Assembly (NCBI GenBank): GCA_934539585.1
Contig: CAKTCT010000011.1
Location: 11,365-75,364 of the forward strand
DNA from: an uncultured Oscillospiraceae bacterium
GTDB lineage: Bacteria; Bacillota; Clostridia; Oscillospirales; Ruminococcaceae
Length of the DNA stretch: 64,000 nucleotides
Direction of reading: 5' to 3'
In this document: in pieces, positions 52,192 through 61,511 of the stretch
Numbering within the stretch: the first letter of the stretch is position 1
Layout: every line of letters starts with the position of its first letter
Program-made: the position numbers and the translations under genes
Notes under the pieces: generated by a model
Told to the model about the DNA's origin: nothing
The model's input: only the letters and a program-made list of their open reading frames with translations
The model's database searches: none

Positions 52192-52953
52192 TCAGAGTTC
52201 AAACTCATCGCCGTCGTGGGCTATGGACACCGGATATGGAAAATCCTTGCAGTAACCCAGAAGGTCGGACTCGCCGTTTTCGCCGTGCCATCTGTTCCCG
52301 ATATGGGTGAAGATCAGGCGGTCGACAAGACTCTTCTTGAAAAACGGAGACGCGGTCTCCTGCTGGTAATGTGTCGCCTCGCAGATGAGAAGATCGAAGT
52401 GCTCTTTCAACAGGATCTTCGGATAATCCTGAAAATCCCCCCGGAGATCCCCGGTGTGGAGAAGCCTTTTTCCGGTCGACTTGTCGGTGATTATATAGGC
52501 AAAGGTCACCGGCTTTACCGGAGACGAAGGAATGTGATCGGTCGGATAGGCCTCGACAGTGATGTTCTCGTCCGAGTAAATCTCACCCGGTACAGTCAGC
52601 GAAAAGCCGATGAGATTTGGATCAATTTCCAGATGAAGCGCGCCGAGCCATGGGATCAACGCCTCGGCCGCTCCTTTTTCGGGGAAGAAAATCTCCGTAT
52701 GCTGGCCCGGCTTGGGATATTTTTCGAGAATCTTGACCATTTCGGTCACACCGCCGACGTGATCGTCGTGCATATGCGTGCAGAAAATCGTGCGGATCTT
52801 TGAGTTGTCCTTGCCCTTGCGGCAGAGGAGCGCTTCGCAGGGCGATCCGCAGTCGATGAGATACAAGGCTCCGTTCACTTCATAAAGGGTAGAGGAATTG
52901 AAGCGGCAGTATGTGGAGTCGCCGTGGCTTGTCCCGAGAGTGGTGATTTTCAT
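52192..52953 (-). CDS. MBL-fold metallo-hydrolase (RNase Z-like)
   Basis: 253 residues. The metal-binding motif HMHDDHVGG, a later HTGDLRGD and the C-terminal FTHIGNRWHGE define the metallo-beta-lactamase fold. It resembles the RNase Z/arylsulfatase-like group. The substrate is unknown. AGGTAGG precedes the ATG. The 225-bp spacer to the flavoprotein gene shows no gene or clear terminator. Confidence 0.87.
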   Translation of the reverse strand: MKITTLGTSHGDSTYCRFNSSTLYEVNGALYLIDCGSPCEALLCRKGKDNSKIRTIFCTHMHDDHVGGVTEMVKILEKYPKPGQHTEIFFPEKGAAEALIPWLGALHLEIDPNLIGFSLTVPGEIYSDENITVEAYPTDHIPSSPVKPVTFAYIITDKSTGKRLLHTGDLRGDFQDYPKILLKEHFDLLICEATHYQQETASPFFKKSLVDRLIFTHIGNRWHGENGESDLLGYCKDFPYPVSIAHDGDEFEL

Positions 52954-53108
52954 TGATATAACCTACCTTTTTGCGAAGGGCGTCGACGGGATCATAAAAC
53001 CGGGGAGCCCTTCCCATTTTTTAAAATTGCATGGATTTCAAGGCGGCTCAAATCCGTCTCCGCGCGGCCTTTGAAGCCTGACGCGAGGTGCTGGGCCGCA
53101 GCGGCACA

Positions 53109-54998
53109 TCAGCCTTTTTTCACTTTGGCTTCGACTGTTTGTCCGGCGGGGACCCAGACCTTGGTAAAGCCGGTCAGGGTGGGGTGAGGGGTATTCTCGA
53201 TGCAGAGAACGACATGCCAGGCGTCCATGGAGCCGGTGTTCTTGACCTGGACGGTGGTGTCGTCCAGCCAGTTTTCCTCAAAGCTGGTGTAGGACAGGCC
53301 GTAGCCGAAGGGGTAAAGGGGCTTGCCCTGGAAGAACCGGTAGGTGCGGTTCTTCATGGAGTAATCGGTGAACTCCGGCAGGTCGTCGGCGGACCGGTAG
53401 AAGGTCACGGGCAGGCGTCCGCTGGGGGAGGCTTTGCCGAAAAGGATGTCCGCCAGAGCGTCGCCGCCCTCGGCGCCGGGGTAGAAGCACTGGAGGACCG
53501 CCGCGCAGTCCCGGTCCTGCTCGGTGAGGTTAATGCAGCTGCCGCTGACGTTGACGAAAACGATGGGCTTGCCGGTCTTGACGATTTCGGCGTAGAGCTG
53601 CCGCTGGACTTCCGGGAGCTCCAGGTCCATCTTGTCGCCGCTGGCGAAGGAGTTGAAGGAGTCGCCCTGTTCGCCTTCCAGGGTAGGGTCCAGGCCCATG
53701 CAGAGGATCACGACGTCGCTGCTCCTGGCGGCCATGATGGCTTCCTGGAGGGGCTGCTCCTCCCAATTGCCCAGGGTGTCCCGGTAGAGGTGGCAGCCAC
53801 GGGCGTAACGGACGGGTCCCTCCGCCGCATCCTGGATGCCCCGGAGCAAGGTCGAATACTTGGAGGGGGTGCCGTTATAGTTGCCCAGCAGGACACTCTT
53901 GGAGTCGGCGTTGGGGCCGATGACGGCGATTTTTTCCGTGCCCTTCAGGGGGAGGATGCCGTTATTTTTCAGCAGGACCATGGACTGACGCGCCATTTCG
54001 CGGCTCAGGGCGATGTGGGCGGGGGATTCCACCACGTCCATGGGGATGCTGTCGTAGGGGCAGTCGGAGTCAAACATGCCCAGGCGGAACCGGGCTTCCA
54101 TTACGCGCTCGGCGGACCGGGTGATGGTCTCCTCCTTGATGAGGCCCTTTTCGTAGGCCACCAGCAGGTAGGTGTAGGCTCCGCCGCAGTTCAGGTCGCA
54201 GCCGTTGTTCACGGCCAGGGCGGCGCTTTCTTCGGGGCCGGAGGTGATTTTGTGGAACTGGTCGATGTCCCGGATGGCGCCGCAGTCGGAGACCACGTAG
54301 CCGTCGAAGCCGAACTCGTCCCGGAGGATGTCCTGGAGGAGGGTCTTGCTGGCGCAGGCGGGCTCGCCGTTGACGCAGTTATAAGAGCCCATGACTGCGG
54401 CAGGGTGGGCGTTGTCGATGCAGTAGCGGAAGGCCGCCAGGTAGGTTTCGTAGAGGTCCTCTTTGCCGACTTCCGCGTCAAAGCCGTGGCGGAGACCTTC
54501 GGGGCCGCTGTGGACGGCCAGGTGCTTCAGGGTGGCGTCGGTTTTGCGGTAGATAGGGTCGTCGCCCTGGAGGCCCTTTACAAAGGCGGTGCCCATCCGG
54601 CCGGTGAGGTAGGGGTCTTCGCCGTAGGTCTCATGGCCGCGGCCCCAGCGGGGATCGCGGAAGATGTTGATGTTGGGGGACCAGCAGGTCAGGCCCCGGT
54701 AGATTCCGACGTCCTCGCTGAAGGCTTTGCATTCGTTGTACTTTGCCCGGACCTCGTCGGAGATGGCGGTGGCCACCTCGTGGAGAAGCTCATCGTTGAA
54801 GCTGGCCGCCATAGCGATGGCCTGGGGGAAAACGGTGGCCGCACCGGCGCGGGCTACGCCGTGAAGGGCCTCGTTCCACCAGTTGTAGGCGGGGATGCCC
54901 AGCCGGGGAATGGCAGGCGCGTCGTAGCGCAGCTGACTCATTTTTTCTTCCAGGGTCATCTGGGCGACCAGTTCTTTTGCACGGGTTTTGAAGTCCAT
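53109..54998 (-). CDS. Glycoside hydrolase family 3 protein, C-terminus apparently truncated
   Basis: 629 residues of a GH3 beta-glucosidase/beta-xylosidase. The (alpha/beta)8 domain has WWNEALHGVARAG, RWGRGHETYGEDPYL, KHLAVHSGPEGLRHGFDA and the nucleophile Asp in GYVVSDCGA. The alpha/beta sandwich (VLLKNNGILPLKGTEKIAVIGPNA) is complete. The FnIII-like C-terminal domain stops early at FTKVWVPAGQTVEAKVKKG; homologues usually run on for several tens of residues. No signal peptide, so it would act inside the cell on imported oligosaccharides. It lies 71 bp after the Gfo/Idh gene, same strand. Confidence 0.88.
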   Translation of the reverse strand: MDFKTRAKELVAQMTLEEKMSQLRYDAPAIPRLGIPAYNWWNEALHGVARAGAATVFPQAIAMAASFNDELLHEVATAISDEVRAKYNECKAFSEDVGIYRGLTCWSPNINIFRDPRWGRGHETYGEDPYLTGRMGTAFVKGLQGDDPIYRKTDATLKHLAVHSGPEGLRHGFDAEVGKEDLYETYLAAFRYCIDNAHPAAVMGSYNCVNGEPACASKTLLQDILRDEFGFDGYVVSDCGAIRDIDQFHKITSGPEESAALAVNNGCDLNCGGAYTYLLVAYEKGLIKEETITRSAERVMEARFRLGMFDSDCPYDSIPMDVVESPAHIALSREMARQSMVLLKNNGILPLKGTEKIAVIGPNADSKSVLLGNYNGTPSKYSTLLRGIQDAAEGPVRYARGCHLYRDTLGNWEEQPLQEAIMAARSSDVVILCMGLDPTLEGEQGDSFNSFASGDKMDLELPEVQRQLYAEIVKTGKPIVFVNVSGSCINLTEQDRDCAAVLQCFYPGAEGGDALADILFGKASPSGRLPVTFYRSADDLPEFTDYSMKNRTYRFFQGKPLYPFGYGLSYTSFEENWLDDTTVQVKNTGSMDAWHVVLCIENTPHPTLTGFTKVWVPAGQTVEAKVKKG

Positions 54999-55069
54999 AA
55001 AGACATCCTTTCCATAGGGTATTCTATTGGATAAGCCGTCCGGGCAGAGTCAATCTTCCGGGGGCGTTA

Positions 55070-56218
55070 TCACTCTTTGGAGAAATCGGGGACCAGCACT
55101 TCCTTTCCGTCGTTCATAGCGGACTCGTGGGCGCAGATGCCGGCGGCCGTGATGTTGGCGGCGGTGTACATGTCGAACCAGGGCTCCTGGTCCTCGATGA
55201 TGCTGCGGATGAAGGCATGGACCAGGTGGGGATGGGAGCCGCCGTGTCCGCCGCCTTCCTCGAAGGTGACCTGGGGGTTGGTTTCGTCGTAGTATTTGTT
55301 CTTGATGGTGTATTTGCGGATTTCCTCGGGGAGGAGGTCGTCGCGGTTGGCGGGTTTGACCCGTTCCACTTCGATGGGCACGCCGCGGCCGGTGTCCTGG
55401 GGTCCTCTGGGACGGCGGGTGAAGATCACGGGGTCTTCGTCGTTTTCCAGCTACTGCCACTCGAAGGTCTTCTTTTCGCCGTAGACGTTGAAGCTCTCGG
55501 TGTACTGCCGGGCGGTGTTGAACAGAGAACGGGTGGCTTCGCCTTTCAGGCCGCCTTCGAACTCAAAGAGGGCGGACTCGATGGGGTAGGGGTTGTGGTA
55601 CTGCTTGTGGAGCCAGTCGGCCATGACGCCGGAGCCGAAGCAGTGGACCCGGGTGATCTTTTTGCCGGCGGCCATGACCATCGGGGCGATGGCGTGGGTG
55701 CCGTAGTGCATGGGAGGCAGGCCCATCCAGTAGCTGGGCCAGTTCTCCATGCCCTGGTAGTGGGAGCCCCGGAGGAACTGGACTTTGCCGAACTCATCCC
55801 GGGCGAGCATGCCGCGGACATGGAAAAAGCGGGTGGTATAAACGGAGGTTTCCATCATCATGTAGCGTTTGCCGGTCTCTTTGACGGCTTTGATGATGTT
55901 GCGGATGCCGTCCAGGGTGGTGGCCATGGGGACGGTGCAGGCGCAGTGCTTTCCGGCGCGGAGGGCCTGAATGGTCTGCTCCTCATGGAGAGGAATGGGG
56001 GTGATCAGGTGGATGGCGTCTACGTCAGGGTCCTTGAGGATTTCCTCATAGCTGTTGTAGGTCTTGTGGATGCCGTAGCGGTCGGCAAATTTCTTCAGCA
56101 CATCGGGATTGGTGTCGTAAAGTCCGATGGAGGCGATGTCGGGATGGGCTTTATAAATGGGGACAAAAGCGCCGCCGAAGCCAAGGCCGACCAACACAAC
56201 GTTCAATTTTCGATTCAT
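55070..56218 (-). pseudogene. Gfo/Idh/MocA-family oxidoreductase interrupted by an in-frame TAG
   Basis: A 383-codon frame with one internal stop, TAG at 55451-55453, in the context FEWQ-TAG-LENDEDPV. Before it: the Rossmann motif VVLVGLGFGGAFVPIYKAH and typical Gfo/Idh sequence (VDAIHLITPIPLHEEQTIQALRAGKHC). After it, in the same frame, the C-terminal part continues (PVIFTRRPRGP ... VLVPDFSKE) to TGA. AAAGGTG precedes the ATG at 56218. Apart from the TAG the gene looks whole. A CAG to TAG change is the simplest origin. Confidence 0.85.
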
Positions 56219-56269
56219 GATTCTTCACCTTTCTTTGGTTGGGATGCTTTCAGTATAAAGAAAGAAGGG

Positions 56270-56298
56270 TTGAATTAGAATGGAGAAAATGGTATAAT
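56270..56298 (+). promoter_or_regulatory. Promoter of the AraC-family gene at 56337
   Basis: TTGAAT (56270-56275), 17 bp, perfect TATAAT (56293-56298). The spacer to the divergent Gfo/Idh gene is short, so the two are likely regulated from the same DNA. Confidence 0.83.
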
Positions 56299-56336
56299 AC
56301 ATGTAAAAAACGGAAGTCTTGAAAGGGGAGAGCCTT

Positions 56337-57158
56337 TTGGCAAACTTTCTGAAATGGGCGTGGCATCCGGTGGAGCAGGCCAACCGCAGCTATTTTCCCA
56401 CGGGGTATGTCCATCCGGGCCGGAACATGGCGTCCCACGACCTGATCTATCTCACCGAGGGGGAATGGGAAATCTGGCTGGACCAGACGCCCTATCTGCT
56501 GACGCCGGATCATGTGCTGATCCTGCCGGCCGGGGTCCATCACTATGGGAAACTGCCCTGCAAGGAGCAGACCAGGACCATTTACCTGCACATCGGGAGT
56601 TTTCCCGAGGAACGGGCGGGGGACGCCGGAGATGCCGTCCGGCTGCCGGCGCTGGTCGATTGCAGGAACGCGCCGTCTGTCCGGCGGATGTTCGAGGGGA
56701 TCGTCCGGCTGTTCTGGTCTGACGTTCCGGACCGGGAGGTGGAGCTTTCGGCACGGGTCCAGCAGCTTTTCTGCATGCTGGGCCGGGCGGAGGCGTCGGC
56801 GGTCCCGGAAACGGACCGGGTGGCGGCGGTGACCAAGGCCATCCGGGAGAATCCACAGCGGTTTTTATCCGTTCCGGAGCTGGCGGAGATGGTGCATCTG
56901 CATCCCCGGACCATTTCCGGAGAGTTCAAGAAGGTCACGGGGCAGACCATCCACCAATATCAGATAGACGTGCGGCTGCAAATGGCCTATTCGGAGATCG
57001 CCGCCTATCCGGACCGGTCCTTTCGGGAGATTGCCCTGGCTTACGGCTTTTATGATGAGTTTCATTTCAGCAAGAGCTTCCGGAAGAAGTTCGGGATTCC
57101 GCCCAAGGCGCTGCGGGGAAAGGATTATTCCTGGTCGGCGTCGGAGGACAACTCGTAA
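56337..57158 (+). CDS. AraC-family transcriptional regulator (cupin-type)
   Basis: 273 residues. An N-terminal cupin (SHDLIYLTEGEWEIWLDQTPYLLTPDHVLILPAGVHHYGKL) and a C-terminal AraC domain (FLSVPELAEMVHLHPRTISGEFKKVTGQTIHQYQ ... YGFYDEFHFSKSFRKKFGIPP). A TTG start at 56337 follows AAAGGGGAG; an earlier in-frame TTG overlaps that site. It probably controls the divergent Gfo/Idh-GH3 genes. Its 3' end overlaps the converging AraC gene by 34 bp. Confidence 0.9.
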   Translation: MANFLKWAWHPVEQANRSYFPTGYVHPGRNMASHDLIYLTEGEWEIWLDQTPYLLTPDHVLILPAGVHHYGKLPCKEQTRTIYLHIGSFPEERAGDAGDAVRLPALVDCRNAPSVRRMFEGIVRLFWSDVPDREVELSARVQQLFCMLGRAEASAVPETDRVAAVTKAIRENPQRFLSVPELAEMVHLHPRTISGEFKKVTGQTIHQYQIDVRLQMAYSEIAAYPDRSFREIALAYGFYDEFHFSKSFRKKFGIPPKALRGKDYSWSASEDNS

Positions 57159-59428
57159 TCGCTGGGGTTCATGTTTTCGATCTTCTGGAAGGTGCGGCGG
57201 AAGGTCTTGATGTTGCCGAAGCCCACCTGCTCCGCAATGGCGTTGAGGGTCAGGTCACCCTGGGCGATGAGCTCCTTGGCTTTGGCGATGCGCACCTCGG
57301 CGATGTAGTCCGGCAGACGCTTTCCGGTCTGAATCTTAAAGAGCCGGGAGAGGTACTTGGGGCTCAGGTCCACGTCCTCGGAGATTTTGGCCAGGCTGAG
57401 GTTCACGTCGGAGTAGTTCTGGTGGACGTAGCGCTGGACCCGGAGGTAGACGCCTTCGTCCGCAGCGGGGTTTTCGTCGGTGTGGCGGTCGCAGAGGAGC
57501 TTCAGGACGGACTGGAAGGAGGCGCGGAGGCTCTCCAGGTCCCGGCACTGGGCCAGGCGCTGCATTTCGTCCAGGAGCTCCTGGTCCGGGCCGCCGTTTC
57601 CGGCCGCCGCGTGGATGTCCTGGAGCCGCGCCACGGCGGCGATGATGTAGAATTGAAGCTCGGTGTAGGATTTGCTGCTTTCATAGAGGGTCCGGAACAG
57701 GGCGTCGGAGATATACCGGGCGTCGTTCCAGGAAAGCTGGCGCACCGCCTCGCGGAGGGGCTCCACAAAGGCGTCCATGGCCAGGTTTTCCACGCTGGGC
57801 CGGTCGTTGGAGGAGGCCCAGAGCACGGCGGTCCCGGCGGAATCCTGGGCGTGGGTCAGCTTGACCTGCTGGTAGACGTCGCAGAGCTGGCTGGAGTCCA
57901 CGGCGTAATTGCCGATGACCGACTGGACGTTGAGGGCCAGGTTCTGGGCGAAGAAGTTCCGCAGCTCCGTAAGGGCGGGGGCGATCTGCTCCTCGAAGTC
58001 CTTGACCTCCTGGGGTTCCAGGGTAAAGAGGAAAACGGTGACGTCCTGGAAGCCGGTTTTTTCGTGGGCAAAGCGGAACTGGAGAAGCTCGTCCAGAACA
58101 TTGTCAAAGAGGAAGGCCAGGGAAACCCGGCGGCCGTCTTCGCTGGCCAGGAGGGAAGCGTCCTTATTCATGGCGTAAACGGCCACCAGGGCCAGGGTCT
58201 TGCCCTCCATGCGTTCTTCCACGGTCATGCCCACGTCGTCCAGGGTCTCCCAGTTGGTGCCCATGAGGACGGTGCGGAGGTAGGCTTCCTCCAGGTGGCT
58301 GTGCTGTTTGAGGTTCTGGTCCTTGATGCTGACGCTTTCTAGGTTGATCTTCTGGAAACGCTGGCTGATGAGGTCGTATTCGTCCAGGCTGGCCGGACCG
58401 GCGGTTTCGGTGTCGGCGATGCTCTGGAGCAGGCTATTTAAAGGAAGATAGTTCTTGTAAAGCAGGTAGAGGGACAGGCTGATGCCGATGATGCAGGCCA
58501 GGGTGATGCTGATGACGCAGACGGTGGTGAAGGAGTATTTTGCGTTCCAGTACAGGTGCTTGGGGGCGATGGCGGCGTAGACTAGGCCGCTGATGGCGGA
58601 GGGAACGTAGGAGCAGATGAACTCCCCGGATTCGTCGTCCAGGGTCTGGTAGGAGTTTTCCGGATCGAAGGAGGGAGTAAAGGCGGAGGAAAGGGGAGCG
58701 CCCAGGTTTTCGATGGGGGTGCCGTCCCGTTCCATGATCAGGAGGGAGGAGACGTTTTTGTCGGTCAGGATCTCGTCCAGGTAGTCCAGGCGGATGGAGA
58801 TGAAGATGTTGACGATGTAGGAGTTTTTGGAGTAGGAGCCCTGGTTGCTGACCGCATAGACCAAGGACTTGCTGCCGAAATTGTTATAGGAAAGGTAGGG
58901 GAAGGAGGTGATGTGCATGGCGGGAAGCTCCGAAAGGAGGGAACGCCACTCATTCAGGGGAATCTCGTCTTTCCGGGTGAACTCCAGGCCGCTGTACAGC
59001 CGCTTCAGGGAGTCGGCGGAACGGGCCGTGATGCAGTAATCCAGCTCGGGGAGATAGAGCGTGATGTCGGAGATCGCTGCGTTGCGGCAATAGGAGGTCA
59101 GGAGCTTGATCAGTTCCGTCTGATAGGTGGTGCGATAGTTTTCGGGGGTCTGCATATTGATGAACTGCTTGAGGCGCTGCTCGGAGAGAAGCTGGTTGCC
59201 GATATTGGAGGCCGTTTCGACCTGCTGGTCCAGGGTGGAGGACATCAGCTTCAGGGAGGTGGCGTTGGAGGTCTGGACCTCTCTTTCAATAATGCGGTAG
59301 CTGGCGAAATAGCTGTATCCGGAAAGGGCCAGGGGGATCAGCAGCACCAGAAAGTAGGTCAGCATCCACCGGTGCAGGACACTTTTCCGCGTCTTTATAA
59401 TGGAAAGAGGGTGCAAAAACTTCGGCAC
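57125..59428 (-). CDS. Membrane-anchored AraC-family transcriptional regulator
   Basis: 767 residues. A transmembrane helix near residues 20-43 (MLTYFLVLLIPLALSGYSYF), an extracellular sensor domain (about 45-275), a second helix (about 285-310, VCVISITLACIIGISLSLYLL), a long cytoplasmic region and a C-terminal AraC domain (LSLAKISEDVDLSPKYLSRLFKIQTGKRLPDYIAEVRIAKAKE). It is the one-component relative of YesM/YesN. A GTG start at 59428 with AGAGGTG upstream is preferred over longer frames. It is divergent from the sugar-transport genes at 59.8 kb, the likely targets. Confidence 0.9.
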   Translation of the reverse strand: MPKFLHPLSIIKTRKSVLHRWMLTYFLVLLIPLALSGYSYFASYRIIEREVQTSNATSLKLMSSTLDQQVETASNIGNQLLSEQRLKQFINMQTPENYRTTYQTELIKLLTSYCRNAAISDITLYLPELDYCITARSADSLKRLYSGLEFTRKDEIPLNEWRSLLSELPAMHITSFPYLSYNNFGSKSLVYAVSNQGSYSKNSYIVNIFISIRLDYLDEILTDKNVSSLLIMERDGTPIENLGAPLSSAFTPSFDPENSYQTLDDESGEFICSYVPSAISGLVYAAIAPKHLYWNAKYSFTTVCVISITLACIIGISLSLYLLYKNYLPLNSLLQSIADTETAGPASLDEYDLISQRFQKINLESVSIKDQNLKQHSHLEEAYLRTVLMGTNWETLDDVGMTVEERMEGKTLALVAVYAMNKDASLLASEDGRRVSLAFLFDNVLDELLQFRFAHEKTGFQDVTVFLFTLEPQEVKDFEEQIAPALTELRNFFAQNLALNVQSVIGNYAVDSSQLCDVYQQVKLTHAQDSAGTAVLWASSNDRPSVENLAMDAFVEPLREAVRQLSWNDARYISDALFRTLYESSKSYTELQFYIIAAVARLQDIHAAAGNGGPDQELLDEMQRLAQCRDLESLRASFQSVLKLLCDRHTDENPAADEGVYLRVQRYVHQNYSDVNLSLAKISEDVDLSPKYLSRLFKIQTGKRLPDYIAEVRIAKAKELIAQGDLTLNAIAEQVGFGNIKTFRRTFQKIENMNPSDYELSSDADQE

Positions 59429-59534
59429 AGAATCACCTCTGTCGGTAAGGATTTGTAAATCTACCCAATTTTTCGTCAAGTTACTTGGAATGTACAAATC
59501 ATTATACCATTTTTTGTGACGAAAATCAATCGCC

Positions 59535-59571
59535 GTGTCAAATAATGCACAGGTTGTGTCAAAATACGCAT
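59535..59571. promoter_or_regulatory. 21-bp-spaced direct repeat pair (AraC operator-like)
   Basis: GTGTCAAATAATGCAC (59535-59550) and GTGTCAAAATACGCAT (59556-59571), offset exactly 21 bp. They lie between the membrane AraC regulator and the transport genes, upstream of the promoter at 59678, so the AraC protein could bind both on one face of the DNA. Confidence 0.7.
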
Positions 59572-59677
59572 GGGACCATTTGGGAAAAAAGGGACAATTC
59601 TGCCCACCAGGAGGGAATAAAAAGGCGAAAACAGGGCAAAAGGGCCTTTTTGACCCGCATTTTCCCCGGTTCGTCCC

Positions 59678-59706
59678 TTGTAGGGGGACTTGTTTCCTGA
59701 TATGAT
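59678..59706 (+). promoter_or_regulatory. Promoter of the 59.8-kb transport operon
   Basis: TTGTAG (59678-59683), 17 bp, TATGAT (59701-59706), about 100 bp before the solute-binding protein start. Confidence 0.75.
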
Positions 59707-59808
59707 GGGTTCAGCGGCAGGAAAGCCCCGGCAGCCGTTGCAACGCTGTCCGTTCCCTTTGCTGCTGTTGTTTGTAACATTTTATTCTTGAAAGGATGGT
59801 TACCACTC

Positions 59809-61440
59809 ATGAAAAGCACCAAAGCAATGTGCGTGAAAGTGCTGGTCGCCATGTAGGCCGCAGCTCAGCTGCTGGCTTCCTGCGGCGGCAATGGCGGCGA
59901 GAGCTCCAGCAGCGCTTCCTCTTCCACTGGAACCACCTCCTCTGCTTCCACCGGAGAGACTGAGGCCATGTACCCCATCCCCGGCAATCCCAAGCTGACC
60001 ATCGCCAAGGTCGGAGACATTTCTCCTTCTGAAGCGGGCTACACCTCTTACAGCGAGACCCCCGGTTTCAAAGCCTGGCAGGAACAGACCGGCGTCACCG
60101 CTGAGATCGTTGAGCCTGCGGACAGCGCCGCGATCCTGCTGATGCTCTCCAGCGACAGCGTGCCCGACATCGTCTGCATGAACAAGAACATCTACCCCGG
60201 CGGCACCATGAAGATGGTGGAAGACGGCCTGGCCATCAACCTCAGCGAGCACATGGACGACTGGTGCCCGGATTACAAAGCCCTTCTGGAGAGCAGCGAT
60301 CAGTATAAAATCGCCGCTACCGAAGTGGACGGCAACGTCTACACCTTCGAGGGCTACGGCTTCGAGCTGAACTCCCCCTACCGCAGCTGGCAGGGCATGG
60401 TTGCCCGTCAGGAGTACCTGGATCAGCTGAACATGGAAGTTCCTACCACTGTGGATGAGTTCTATGACTTCCTGAAGGCCATGAAGGATCAGCTGGGTGT
60501 GGAAACTCCTCTGATCGGCGAGACCTGGTGCATGAACAACGCCTTCTCCAAAGGCTATCTCACCTCGCCCTTCGGCCTGGCCTCCACCGACCGTTATCAT
60601 GACGGGGACACGGTGAAGTGGGGTGCGTATCAGCCTGAGTACAAGGACTTCCTGGAGTTCATGAACAAGCTGTACACCGAGAAGCTCATGGACAACAACT
60701 ATGCCGCTACCGATGGTCCTACCATCCAGGCGACCTTTGTTCAGGGCGATGCCGGCGTTATCGTCGCCAGCAACTCCCGGTTCGCTATCCTGAAGAGCGC
60801 CGCCGACAACGCGGACGACTTCAATATGGTGGCGCTGCCAAACCTCGTCAAGGAAAAAGGCGACCGTCCCATGTAGGGCCTGTCTGACCCCTACTTCTCC
60901 ACCAACTACACCACCTACGTCACCGGCGACTGCAAGAACCCCGAAGCCGCTGTGAAGTTCCTGAACTACCTCCATACCGAGGCTGGCAGCATGCTGTACA
61001 ACTTCGGCATTGGAGGCGAGTCCTACGAGATGGTGGACGGCAAGCCCGTGCTGACCGACCTGATCACCAAGAATTCCGAGTACTCTCTGGACCAGATGCT
61101 CCGTGTTTACGGTCTGACCAACTGGCCCGGCATCCAGAAGATCGAGATGAGCGAGCAGCGCTTCCCCCTGGAGAGCCAGCGTTACGCTTATGAAGTCTGC
61201 TCTGACACCGACGTGGACAAGTACCAGATCGTCAACGCCAGCATCCTGCCGGACCTCAACGACGAGTACGCTGCTCTGTACGCCGACGTGTCTACCTTTA
61301 TGAGCGAGAACACCGCGAAGTTCATCGCCGGCACCCAGCCTCTGTCTGAGTTCGATTCCTACATGGATACTCTGAAATCCATGGGCATGGATCGTCTGAT
61401 GGAGATCATCCAGCAGTCCTACGACGCTTACAACAAATAA
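59809..61440 (+). pseudogene. Sugar ABC transporter solute-binding lipoprotein with two in-frame TAG codons
   Basis: A 543-codon frame (LplA/YtcQ-like) with TAG at 59854-59856 and 60874-60876, both in the context ATG-TAG-G. The first is in the signal peptide (KVLVAM-TAG-AAAQLLASCGGN, lipobox LASC), the second at DRPM-TAG-GLSDPYFSTNYTTYV. The frame between and after them is coherent and ends at TAA. GAAAGGATG precedes the ATG. If TAG stops translation, no binding protein is made: the stop-free middle part would start at an internal ATG (59968) without a signal peptide. Confidence 0.85.
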
Positions 61441-61511
61441 GAAATTCCCAAGGATCACGGCGGCGAAAAATCGCCGCCGTGTCCTGCTATAAGGGTTAGG
61501 AGGAATTGTGT

